From NCBI GenBank assembly GCA_964521285.1, contig CAZFQS010000010.1, forward strand, positions 62,001 through 126,000: DNA of 64,000 nucleotides. Direction: 5' to 3'. The DNA is from G020354785 sp964521285. Lineage in GTDB: Bacteria > Bacteroidota > Bacteroidia > Bacteroidales > UBA10428. Under the pieces are notes generated by a model that saw only the letters and a program-made list of their open reading frames with translations, was not told the DNA's origin and ran no database searches. Made by a program: the position numbers and the translations under genes. Of the stretch, positions 16,109 to 25,026 are shown one piece after another; the stretch's first letter is position 1, and every line of letters begins with the position of its first letter.

Positions 16109-19027
16109 ATGACAAATTGTAAAACATACTGGCATTTGTTTATTTACTTGATTATTCCCCTGGTTATTCTACCAGTAAGGTCCCAAAAGGTTGATGATAT
16201 TAATATTAAGAGAATGGTACAGCAATATAAGAATGATATTCGCGGTCCATATAAAGATATTCGCTGGTATTGTCCTGATGGTACAGTGATACCTCCTAAA
16301 GAGAGATGTCCTGACCCGGGGGGAGTTCAACGGGCAAGGTACAAAGACGAAATAATTTCTCTTGCTAAAACCAATCATGTTTTTTTGGGTCAGATTTTAT
16401 CGACTACTCCTTTCCCTGACTATTGGGACGAGGCTAATAATAATTCAAGACTTAAACAATACCAACTGGAAAAATACCTCAGGGCTATTGACAATGGTTG
16501 GATTCTGAGAAGAGCTCAATATTACCGGGGGGCATTCCAGGTTGAAGACGAAGAAATTTGGGGTATCGATTTTCTAAACTGGTTGTTAATGAAAGATGAA
16601 GTTCTCACTAGACATTATTTCCTTATAAGACAAGCAGTAAAAGATATCCCCCATAAGGACGACAACAGCCTTACACAGAGTATCAGGGCGGTATCAAGTG
16701 AAATATCAGATGTTTATCCTGCTTTTCTTGATATCAGGGTTAAAATACATGGTCAGCCTGATAAAACAGACATTAGCAAAACCATCGCATTCAGGGATAA
16801 TCATAAAAATATGCTCACTCCTGAAATACTTAAAAAATTTGAAAAGCTTATTGGGGATATGGGCAAGGTGTATCAGCCCGTTAATTTAGAAGCATTAAAT
16901 GATTTACTTAAATTTCTCCCAAAAGATACAGAACCAGAAATATCAATGGCCGCATTTATCGAGAAATATAAAAACAGCAGTGCTTTGCCTGAGAGAATTG
17001 AAGAAATAGCAAAATTACTGTGGGAATTAAGAACTAACATCCTGACAATAAAAACTTCACAGGGACGACTAGCTGCACTTGATATATCAAACATACTTGA
17101 GGAAATTTTATACAGGGAGATAGTATCTCTGGAAATAGCAACCATCGGAGATAACATATCAATAATTAATAGCCTGGCTTTTGCTTGTGCAGGTTGCGGA
17201 TATATTGAAAAATGGGAATGGGAAACCGTTTCAGAATATTTTAATTTTATGCCTGATGATGAATGGCAATTAAATAACCTGATAGATTATTTTGAATCAG
17301 CCCGGCGCATTGTTGAATGGAGTACAGGTATGTTTACTTCTGTTTATGAAGATGACATAAATCTATACGCTGGTTTTGAGCCACTTGTGGATGGATTTAT
17401 CGATGATAAGATCAGGTCAACACTGTTACTTTATCTTGGTAATAATATTAGTAGTCTTGGTAATTACATCGCATCTCAATTAACGGCTTCCAGCCAGGTT
17501 ATGGATATTTCCACACAGAGCGGCGTAAGAGGAATAAATCCCGGCTATGCTTTAGGTGAATTAGTAGTCATTTCAGAAACTACTGACAAGATTGAGTTTA
17601 GTAAGGACAAAATATATGTATTTAACAAACCTCCCCCCGATCTGGAGCCAGTTGCCGGTATCGCAACTGTATCTGAAGGTAATATGGTCTCACATGTGCA
17701 ATTACTGGCACGTAACCTGGGCATTCCTAATGCTGTTTTGTCAGCTCAAAATTTGAATGAATTGAAAAAATATTCAGGACAAAAAGTATTTTATGCCGTA
17801 TCGGGTAAAGGGACAGTGGTTATGAAACCCTACGATCAAATGATTAATGAAGAAAAAGCATTATTTGAGCAAAAGAAAAGAGATGAAAATAAAATAAATG
17901 TACCTATGGATAAACTGGATGTAAGCCAGGCAGATATTATGAACCTTAATGAAATTAATGCAAAACACTCGGGAGGGATTTGCGGGCCCAAAGCCGCAAA
18001 CCTGGGCCAGCTAAAGATGATGTTTCCTGATAATGTTGTTGACGGAATTGTCATTCCTTTTGGTATTTTCAAAAAGCATTTGGAACAACAAATACCCGGG
18101 AAAAATATTTCTTATTGGGAGTACCTGAATAATATATTTTCAGTCGCAGATGAAATGTACAATAAGGGTAAAAACGAGACAGAAGTGGAGGATTATACAT
18201 TAAAGGAACTGGAATACCTTAGAAATTTGATCAAACAAATAAAACTGATACCTGAATTTATTGACTCTCTTGAGAATGCCTTTAAAAGTGTTTTTAACTG
18301 CAATCTTGGGGAAATTCCTGTTTTTCTCAGAAGCGATACAAACATGGAAGATCTTAAAGATTTCACCGGGGCAGGCTTGAATTTGACTTTGTTCAATGTT
18401 GTATCTTCAGAAAGGATCCTTCAGGGAATAAAAGATGTATGGGCTTCTCCATACACCGAGCGTAGTTATAAATGGCGCCAGTATTTTCTGTTGAATCCTG
18501 AGAATGTTTTTCCATCGATATTAATAATTCCCACTGTCAATGTTGATTATTCAGGTGTCATGATTACCAAGGGGATAATAACCGGTGATGAAAAAGACCT
18601 TTCGATAGCTTTCAGCAGGGGTGCAGGAGGTGCTGTTGAGGGACAGGCCGCCGAATCGTACATTCTTAAACATGATGGCAGATGCATTTTGCTTTCTCCC
18701 GCGAGGGAACAATTTTATAATTATCTGCCTGTAACAGGGGGAATTGAGAAAAAGAAAACATCATTTGAATCACCTATATTAAATAGCGAAAATATAACAG
18801 CATTGAGACAAATAGCTGAAGAAATAAAGATAAAGCTGCTTGAAGCTCCGGGAATTGAAACCATTGGCCCTTTTGATATAGAATTAGGTTTTAAAGATAA
18901 TAAACTATGGTTATTCCAGGTGCGGCCATTTGTTGAAAATAAAAATGCTGCAGGTTCTGCTTATTTGGAATCAATTAATCCTGCTGTTCCGGAAAACAAA
19001 ATAATTAATTTCAACCATGAATTATAA
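16109..19027 (+). CDS. Exported glucan-water-dikinase-like PEP/pyruvate-binding protein
   Basis: The 972-residue protein begins with a Sec-type signal (LFIYLIIPLVILPVRSQ). Residues about 30-480 form a helical region of unknown fold starting with a Cys-bearing IRWYCPDGTVIPPKERCPD segment. Next comes a phosphohistidine swivelling domain (EGNMVSHVQLLARNLGIP, His529), then at about 640-960 an ATP-grasp domain with GPKAANLGQL, LRSDTNMEDL (Arg741) and FDIELGF...LFQVRPF. Glu925, Gln937 and Arg939 keep the 12- and 2-residue spacing of the Mg-ATP residues of PPDK. The order swivelling-then-ATP-grasp, and the form RSDxNxEDL...GAGL, match alpha-glucan water dikinase rather than PEP synthase. No starch-binding domain was seen. 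All catalytic residues look intact, yet the protein appears to be exported, where ATP is not normally available. It overlaps the next gene by 11 bp. The substrate is unknown. Confidence 0.8.
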   Translation: MTNCKTYWHLFIYLIIPLVILPVRSQKVDDINIKRMVQQYKNDIRGPYKDIRWYCPDGTVIPPKERCPDPGGVQRARYKDEIISLAKTNHVFLGQILSTTPFPDYWDEANNNSRLKQYQLEKYLRAIDNGWILRRAQYYRGAFQVEDEEIWGIDFLNWLLMKDEVLTRHYFLIRQAVKDIPHKDDNSLTQSIRAVSSEISDVYPAFLDIRVKIHGQPDKTDISKTIAFRDNHKNMLTPEILKKFEKLIGDMGKVYQPVNLEALNDLLKFLPKDTEPEISMAAFIEKYKNSSALPERIEEIAKLLWELRTNILTIKTSQGRLAALDISNILEEILYREIVSLEIATIGDNISIINSLAFACAGCGYIEKWEWETVSEYFNFMPDDEWQLNNLIDYFESARRIVEWSTGMFTSVYEDDINLYAGFEPLVDGFIDDKIRSTLLLYLGNNISSLGNYIASQLTASSQVMDISTQSGVRGINPGYALGELVVISETTDKIEFSKDKIYVFNKPPPDLEPVAGIATVSEGNMVSHVQLLARNLGIPNAVLSAQNLNELKKYSGQKVFYAVSGKGTVVMKPYDQMINEEKALFEQKKRDENKINVPMDKLDVSQADIMNLNEINAKHSGGICGPKAANLGQLKMMFPDNVVDGIVIPFGIFKKHLEQQIPGKNISYWEYLNNIFSVADEMYNKGKNETEVEDYTLKELEYLRNLIKQIKLIPEFIDSLENAFKSVFNCNLGEIPVFLRSDTNMEDLKDFTGAGLNLTLFNVVSSERILQGIKDVWASPYTERSYKWRQYFLLNPENVFPSILIIPTVNVDYSGVMITKGIITGDEKDLSIAFSRGAGGAVEGQAAESYILKHDGRCILLSPAREQFYNYLPVTGGIEKKKTSFESPILNSENITALRQIAEEIKIKLLEAPGIETIGPFDIELGFKDNKLWLFQVRPFVENKNAAGSAYLESINPAVPENKIINFNHEL

Positions 19028-20282
19028 AACAGCTTTTCTGAGCATTATATTAATTTTTGCAATATATTCAGAACTCGGGAGTTATCCTGTTGACGGATAC
19101 GCAATAACCGGAATAAGGCGCCTGTACCGGTTGCAACTTATTATGAACGGTGAAATAAAAGCTGACAGGCCAATTATTAAAGGAGCACAAAAGTCAATTA
19201 ATAATATTAGACTAAACCTTCTTGGACCCAGGGGGGACAGTCTGAGTTCAATACCCGCTCCGGATCCGGGTCTGCAAAAAGAAATAAATGCTTTGTTCCC
19301 TTATATGCATGAGAGTTACTCAATTGCCATTCTTGATATTACCCCGGGGAAAAAGTTTCGCTATGCCCAAAGGAAGGAAAAAGGTCTTTATCAGCCTGGA
19401 AGTGTAGGTAAACTTGTGGTTGTAGCTGCCCTATTTAATGAATTAAAAAAAATATATCCCAATTCTTTTGAAAAAAGGCAGGAACTGTTAAAAAACAAAT
19501 TTGTAAGAGGTGGATCATGGATTAGATATGATGAACATACTGTGCCTGTATTTGATCCTGAAACCAGAAAATTTGTGAGACGTGTTATTGTTGAAAATGA
19601 TGTGTTTTCCCTTTACGAATGGGCAGACCATATGCTGTCTGCAAGCAATAATTCTGCTGCAAGCGTCGTATGGAGAGAAGTAATGTTAATGAATGCTTTT
19701 GGCAAGGATTATCCTGCATTGAAAGAAGAACAGGCAAACGATTATTTCAGTGATACACCCAGAGTAAAATTAAGTGAACTGGCTGTGGAGATTATTAACG
19801 AACCGATTAAAAAAATTGGTATTACAAGTGCAGAATGGAAGCTAGGAAGCTTTTTTACACAGGGTGCAAAATCAATTATCCCTGGAAGCGGAGGAAGTCA
19901 GGGCAGTCCTTATGGGTTAATGAAATATTTAGTTGCCCTTGAAAGGGGAAAGATTGTAGATATAAAATCCAGCCTTGAAATTAAAAGACTCATGTACATG
20001 ACTGACAGGAGAATCAGGTATGCTGCCAGCGCTTCGCTTTTAGAGGCCGCTGTATATTTTAAATCAGGAAGCTTATACCAGTGCAAACAGGAAGAAGGAT
20101 ATGAGTGTAAAAAATATATGGGAAATGTAAACAATTACATGAACTCGGTAATTATTGTTGAGCATCCGGATGGTACAACCTATATGGTTGTTTTAATGTC
20201 AAATGTTCTGAAAAAGAATTCAAGCAGTGACCATTATACCCTTGCAGGTAAAATTGATAAGATATTAAGAAAAAAAATATAA
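19017..20282 (+). CDS. Exported class-A beta-lactamase-fold serine hydrolase
   Basis: The 421-residue product starts with a signal peptide (MNYKTAFLSIILIFAIYSELGS). The three serine-acylase motifs are present in order: SVGK (Ser129, Lys132), SNN (210-212, in the place of SDN) and KSG (349-351). The gaps between them (81 and 139 residues) are larger than in true class-A beta-lactamases, so insertions surround the active site. The protein may be a peptidase or esterase rather than an antibiotic-resistance enzyme. Its ATG lies inside the last codons of the dikinase gene, which implies translational coupling and a shared role at the same location. A second, unrelated-looking serine hydrolase lies 3.3 kb further on. 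Confidence 0.8.
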   Translation: MNYKTAFLSIILIFAIYSELGSYPVDGYAITGIRRLYRLQLIMNGEIKADRPIIKGAQKSINNIRLNLLGPRGDSLSSIPAPDPGLQKEINALFPYMHESYSIAILDITPGKKFRYAQRKEKGLYQPGSVGKLVVVAALFNELKKIYPNSFEKRQELLKNKFVRGGSWIRYDEHTVPVFDPETRKFVRRVIVENDVFSLYEWADHMLSASNNSAASVVWREVMLMNAFGKDYPALKEEQANDYFSDTPRVKLSELAVEIINEPIKKIGITSAEWKLGSFFTQGAKSIIPGSGGSQGSPYGLMKYLVALERGKIVDIKSSLEIKRLMYMTDRRIRYAASASLLEAAVYFKSGSLYQCKQEEGYECKKYMGNVNNYMNSVIIVEHPDGTTYMVVLMSNVLKKNSSSDHYTLAGKIDKILRKKI

Positions 20283-20420
20283 AACAAAGACAGATATTAG
20301 CCCTTTTATTCTTTGACAATAATTTTTCCCGTATTGAAGGATTTTTAATTATTATTTAATCCGGTTTTAATTTTCTTCTAATCTCCTGTTAATATATTCA
20401 CCCTGTAAATAGTATCTATT

Positions 20421-20603
20421 ATGGCACGTACTTATAAAAACATACCATTCAGGAAAAAAGTAAGGTCAATAAGATTTGATCGGGATACAAAAACAACCAT
20501 AAGAAATGATGTGCTTAAAATGTTAGATTTTGAGGTTGAAGAAAACGATAAGACTTTAATTTCTGTAGATAGAATTTATGTAAGTTCCGGCGTTCAATAT
20601 TAG
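20421..20603 (+). CDS. Small basic hypothetical protein
   Basis: A 60-residue frame with an ATG start, rich in Lys and Arg in its first half (RKKVRSIRFDRDTKTTIRNDV) and acidic in the middle. It lies 138 bp after the serine-hydrolase gene on the same strand. No family was recognised and it has no membrane segment. Composition and the clean start make it plausible as a gene; nothing shows its role. Confidence 0.45.
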   Translation: MARTYKNIPFRKKVRSIRFDRDTKTTIRNDVLKMLDFEVEENDKTLISVDRIYVSSGVQY

Positions 20604-20646
20604 ATTTTTATATATTAAAAATGAAATGAGTATTCCATGATCTTAT

Positions 20647-20672
20647 TCCCTAATCAAGCTTTGCATAGGGGA
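20647..20672. terminator. Possible bidirectional terminator hairpin
   Basis: TCCCTA (20647-20652) pairs with TAGGGGA (20666-20672) across a 13-nt loop, with one bulged G. It sits between the convergent ends of the 60-residue gene and the transporter gene. T-runs on both sides are short, so the call is weak. Confidence 0.3.
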
Positions 20673-20741
20673 TTTATATACTTATTATGTTTTAATTCAG
20701 GATAAATATTTAACTAATACGTTAACATAACATAGTAAAAA

Positions 20742-23582
20742 TCAATTTTGATTAATTACTTCAAAAGCCCTGATAGCAAATGTACGGATTTTAATATTAT
20801 CAGAGTTTATATAGGGCTTTACAAGAGGAATATATTTTTGTTCCTTTAACTGTTCAATCAGATATAATACCGCCAGTTTTATTTTGATATCTTTCCCTTT
20901 GATTAGCATCGAAAAACACTCATACTGGTCCGGCACTTTTAAATGCAGATTTTTTAAAGCTTCTTTTGAAATTGTATCAAGTATTGCAGTTTCTATTATA
21001 GGAATAAGGACTTTCTTAAGATTTGATTCCAGAAGGTTATCAAGAAATTCTATTGCATTTATTCTTAAATCAGGTTTATCGCTTTTTATTCCTTTATAAA
21101 TCGATTCTATATCTTCAGGAGGATATTTAAGGCCCAGTAGCTTGAATATTCTTTCAAGGTTTCCATCAAGCCTCCGTTCAAGTAAGGCTATCAGGCTTGT
21201 ACGTGCTTCGTTTTTATTGATATCACTTTTTTCTTTGATGTCTTTGCCGGGTTGAATGTGGATTTGCTGGCTATATAAGGCTGATAGAGTATCGTGGTAG
21301 ATTTTCACTTCATCAAATATTTTATTAATAATATATTTGTTATTAAACTTTAGAAAAGGAAACTGATATTTAATATTGTTGAGAGAGTACAAAGATCTGA
21401 GCCTTACAGTAGTGTCTTCATGATCCAGCAGATCAAAAAGAAAATCTACGGAAGCCTGTATTCCCAGCCTTTCAACCACCGATGGTATATGTCTGGTTAT
21501 TTCAGGTGAATAAATATTTTCAGATATACCTTTTCTGATTACGTCCAGGCAGGTACTTCCAAAATTCATAATTGCCGTTTTGATACTTTCTCTTAATAGT
21601 TCTTTTTCAATTAACCCTAAAATCCTGTAAATAAATCTGATATCATGAGTTTGTCCTGCAGACAGAATAGCCTGATTAGCGATATCAGTATCCTCATCAA
21701 GGAGTAAGTTATCAATAAAAGAATAGTACTTTTGTATTGCTGCATGCCCAATTACTTTTAAGAGGTTTAATTTCCGGCATTTAGCAATTTCAACATCACT
21801 AATTGATGAAAGTTTTTCTATATTTGTTTTAATAAGATTTTCAAGTTTGAAAGCCCTTTTCAGGTACAGATTGTCTTTGGTCTCAATTGCAAGGCTTAGC
21901 AGGGCAGCATCCCGTATCTGGTAATCATCATACTTTAAATATCTGGCCATAAATTCAAAAAGATCTTCATCTGTATGTTTTATCAGGTATTCAAAAGCAG
22001 CGATTTTTACTTTCTGGTTTTCATCGTCTATTAAAGGAATTACTTCTTCTGTAATATTTTGCCCTTTATAGAAATAAAGAGTTTGTAAAACTTCTACCCG
22101 CACATCGGGTGATTCATGATTAATTAATTTGTGGATAGGTTGAAAAAGTCTTGTTTCATTCAATTCCCTGACTTTTCTTAATACATATATAATTTGATTT
22201 TCTGAACCAAACTCCAATACTCGCGTTAGTCCGCTTATTACAGAATTTTTAGAAAAGTCCAGGCTTTGTTTATTCTTATTATCCTTAATCTGACCGATTT
22301 TGATTTTAAAAGTGTTAATATATTCTTTTCTTACCCTTGATGCAACATAAAACCATAATAACAGAAGGGGAATAACCAGTAAACTTACGAATGTAGGAGA
22401 CATATTCAGGCTATTGATAATAAAAACCAGTGAAAGACCCCCTATGCCTGTAGCCAGGCTATCAACGAAAACATCTATAAATATTTTTGTCTGGTTCTTG
22501 ATTTCGGCCGGTATAGGCAAGGCTAAAAGTTCAACTGCAGCTTTATTGATTGATTGTTTTAAGCCCCCATCACATAATTTTATGAATATGGCTGTTGCCA
22601 GTCCGGGAACCAGCATAAGTGAAACTGATCCAAACAGAATTCCTGCAGGTAGGAAAAAAAGCGAAACACCAACGCCGTAAACACCTACTACACGCCTTGT
22701 TATAAAGAGCTGGATTATCAACGATAATAGATTAATATTAGAAAGCCAGACTCCAAAGAAAGCTGTAAGTTCATCAGGATCAGGTACTTTATAGGAAGAA
22801 ATAGTGACAAACTGATAATCTACCAGCTTTGCTACCAGCACTCCCAGTCCTGTTAAAAGAGCGAGGTATGTAAGGTATTTCGAATTTCTTATAATACGAA
22901 ATGGATGCTCAGCCACTTTAACCTCCCTGCTTTTGGTACGAGGTGTTTGTGAATCGGCTAACATGCTTTTCTTCCAAATAGTACGGGTTACGGGAATACA
23001 TATTATCAATAACATTGCGCTAACAAATAAAAGATTCTCACTTCCTAATAAGGGTGCAATTATTGATGTCAGGTACCCTCCAAAGATTCCTCCTGTAATT
23101 GCAGCCCCGCCAATAAGACCGAATAAGCGTTTGGCTTCACGGGCATTAAAGGCAATATTTGCCAATATCCAGAATTGTGATGCTGAAAGAATAGCAAATA
23201 TTGCTACCCAGATGTAAAACATATATAACAACCATTTCTCAAGTATATTCAGTCTTAATAGTATTCCAAAAGAGATCAGGCTGATAACTGAAATTAACAA
23301 GGTGTTTATGATAATTTTATTAATAGGGATTTTTTTAAGTGCATTTGAATATAATGTTGTAATTACTGCTGCAACAAGAGCTACAAGAATAAAGGCAAAA
23401 GGAAGTTTTTCCGCTCCTAAATCAGATAAAAACAGCGAATTTACTGTGGGTTTTACGATAAGGAGAGTTGTTATAAGTAAAAAGATATTGAGTTGTACAA
23501 GTAATACGCGGGATAACTCACCCTGCCTTATATCAAGAGTTTTGTAAAAAAGAACTTTCGTGGCCTTATTAAGAAAATTCAT
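20742..23582 (-). CDS. Nucleotide-transporter-like (Npt/TLC or MFS-type) membrane protein fused to HEAT-type repeats
   Basis: The 946-residue protein has about twelve hydrophobic segments in residues 20-425, with an N-terminal pattern (IVKPTVNSLFLSDLGAEKLPFAF) like the ATP/ADP-translocase-related MFS proteins annotated as Npt-type in Bacteroidota. From about 440 to the end it is soluble and built of repeated helix pairs with HEAT-like spacing (HESPDVRVEVLQTLYF, DENQKVKIAAFEYLIKH, YDDYQIRDAALLSLA, NSDNIKIRTFAIRAFEVI). The transport substrate is not proven; the residues that bind nucleotide in plastid or rickettsial carriers were not checked. It is convergent with the exported dikinase and serine-hydrolase genes and 39 bp downstream of the start of a second serine-hydrolase gene on its own strand. 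A role in supplying or sensing nucleotides is inference. Confidence 0.7.
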   Translation of the reverse strand: MNFLNKATKVLFYKTLDIRQGELSRVLLVQLNIFLLITTLLIVKPTVNSLFLSDLGAEKLPFAFILVALVAAVITTLYSNALKKIPINKIIINTLLISVISLISFGILLRLNILEKWLLYMFYIWVAIFAILSASQFWILANIAFNAREAKRLFGLIGGAAITGGIFGGYLTSIIAPLLGSENLLFVSAMLLIICIPVTRTIWKKSMLADSQTPRTKSREVKVAEHPFRIIRNSKYLTYLALLTGLGVLVAKLVDYQFVTISSYKVPDPDELTAFFGVWLSNINLLSLIIQLFITRRVVGVYGVGVSLFFLPAGILFGSVSLMLVPGLATAIFIKLCDGGLKQSINKAAVELLALPIPAEIKNQTKIFIDVFVDSLATGIGGLSLVFIINSLNMSPTFVSLLVIPLLLLWFYVASRVRKEYINTFKIKIGQIKDNKNKQSLDFSKNSVISGLTRVLEFGSENQIIYVLRKVRELNETRLFQPIHKLINHESPDVRVEVLQTLYFYKGQNITEEVIPLIDDENQKVKIAAFEYLIKHTDEDLFEFMARYLKYDDYQIRDAALLSLAIETKDNLYLKRAFKLENLIKTNIEKLSSISDVEIAKCRKLNLLKVIGHAAIQKYYSFIDNLLLDEDTDIANQAILSAGQTHDIRFIYRILGLIEKELLRESIKTAIMNFGSTCLDVIRKGISENIYSPEITRHIPSVVERLGIQASVDFLFDLLDHEDTTVRLRSLYSLNNIKYQFPFLKFNNKYIINKIFDEVKIYHDTLSALYSQQIHIQPGKDIKEKSDINKNEARTSLIALLERRLDGNLERIFKLLGLKYPPEDIESIYKGIKSDKPDLRINAIEFLDNLLESNLKKVLIPIIETAILDTISKEALKNLHLKVPDQYECFSMLIKGKDIKIKLAVLYLIEQLKEQKYIPLVKPYINSDNIKIRTFAIRAFEVINQN

Positions 23583-23621
23583 TAATTGTAATTTTTTTAA
23601 TCAATGGCAAAATGATAATCC

Positions 23622-24632
23622 CTAATAATTCTTAAATATTTCTTCAGTACTAATAACAAGGTCTCTCAATATTTTTTCGCCATCGGTATCTTCAATAAGG
23701 GCTACCAGAATATACCTTCTTTCAGGCCCCCAAACAAGTATTGAATCTGAATGAAAGTTTTTCCATGTACCCGATTTCCTGTAAAGCCGGGCCGCAGGTG
23801 CAGTTTGCTCAAGAACACTAACAAATTTATGATGAAGTTCCGGGTCGGCCATATATTCAAGCATCTGCTTAGACCTTTCGTAATTTATCAGCTTACCGAA
23901 AACCATTAAATAATAAAAACGGCATACCTGTGTGACTGTGGCGCCATGGGTTATACCTCTTAAGGGGTCGGGACGCCTTTCGCCATATTTTGCATATCGC
24001 TTGCCTACCCATAAACCACCTCCATAATCTTCATCATAAAACTCATATTTCGGGTCGGTTAAAACACTTGATATTTTATCATATCCAAGCATGTCTATTA
24101 ATTTTGTTGAAGCCATATTGCTTGATTTACTAATCATTTGTCTTAATTCGCTTTTTATTTCAGATGTTTCAACAAGTTCCCCTTTTTCAATTGCATCCAT
24201 TGCTGCCAATAATATGGCAATCTTGGGAAGACTGGCAGCATACATCATAACATTACCATTTACCCTTGCATATTTTATATTATCCTGCTCACGAAGGTCA
24301 ACTACTCCAACAGCCATTCTTCTATTGTCTACAAGCCGCTTCCATTTACTGTTAGCATTAATTTTTTTTACTAACTGTTGCTGTAAATCATCATTAATCA
24401 AATTTCGAAGGGGAATAATAGTATCACTTTCAACTCTGAAGGGAATATCAGGAATACCAGAGACTTTGTAACTATTTATAACTCTCTGCGCTGCCCTCTC
24501 ACTTGCGAATGTGTATGTTTTAACTATTTCAAAAATGCAGATGGATACAATAATCAGCAGAACAAAAATAAGTGTAACACTTATCCTGATTCTTTTGATA
24601 AAAACAAATTTCTTATTCAAGTTTAATAACAA
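23622..24632 (-). CDS. Second exported class-A beta-lactamase-fold serine hydrolase
   Basis: The 336-residue protein has a basic N-terminus and one long hydrophobic stretch (ISVTLIFVLLIIVSICIFEI), a signal anchor or uncleaved signal. SLPK (Ser134, Lys137), SSN (170-172) and KSGT (286-289) give the serine-acylase triad of motifs. The first gap (36 residues) is much shorter than in class-A beta-lactamases, so the helical subdomain is reduced. The frame is closed upstream by a TAA directly before the TTG at 24632, and no early ATG exists, so a TTG start is used. It precedes the nucleotide-transporter-like gene by 39 bp and is probably co-transcribed with it. Confidence 0.78.
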   Translation of the reverse strand: MLLNLNKKFVFIKRIRISVTLIFVLLIIVSICIFEIVKTYTFASERAAQRVINSYKVSGIPDIPFRVESDTIIPLRNLINDDLQQQLVKKINANSKWKRLVDNRRMAVGVVDLREQDNIKYARVNGNVMMYAASLPKIAILLAAMDAIEKGELVETSEIKSELRQMISKSSNMASTKLIDMLGYDKISSVLTDPKYEFYDEDYGGGLWVGKRYAKYGERRPDPLRGITHGATVTQVCRFYYLMVFGKLINYERSKQMLEYMADPELHHKFVSVLEQTAPAARLYRKSGTWKNFHSDSILVWGPERRYILVALIEDTDGEKILRDLVISTEEIFKNY

Positions 24633-25026
24633 TTAATAATAAAATAAATCTATTTAATTACAAGTCTTATATCCTGGTGACAGTTATCCAACAAACGATT
24701 ATTTTAGACTAAAATTATCATTTATTTTTCAATTTTAAGTATTATAAAACTATTTGTAAGACACAAAATCATACTACGCTTTTTGCAACTGATTTAATAA
24801 TTGAGGCTATAGATTTTTGTTTAGTCACAACTACCCACTCATATATAATTTCGTTAGAGGAATGCAAAAATAAAAGGATTTTTATTTCGTCCTGATATAT
24901 TAAAGGCAGTCCGCTGATCAATATTATAATTACCTGCTGACTGCCTTATTACAGCTTTTGATTGAATGTAAATTAATCTGACTGGTTTAATAATATTAAA
25001 AATAAATGTTTTGGTAGCTATATCAA
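24633..25026. other. Intergenic region with one stem-loop
   Basis: These 394 bp hold the upstream region of the serine-hydrolase gene and the downstream region of the GyrI-like gene. Near the right end AAGGCAGTC (24903-24911) and GACTGCCTT (24939-24947) form a 9-bp stem with a 27-nt loop, a possible terminator or transcript end for the gene at 25027. A shorter A/T-only inverted repeat lies at about 24866-24887. No gene was recognised. Confidence 0.45.

Noticed and set aside
19017..20282. Antibiotic-resistance beta-lactamase
   Set aside because: The SxxK, SNN and KSG motifs fit the fold, but spacing, large insertions and the neighbours do not match class-A resistance enzymes.
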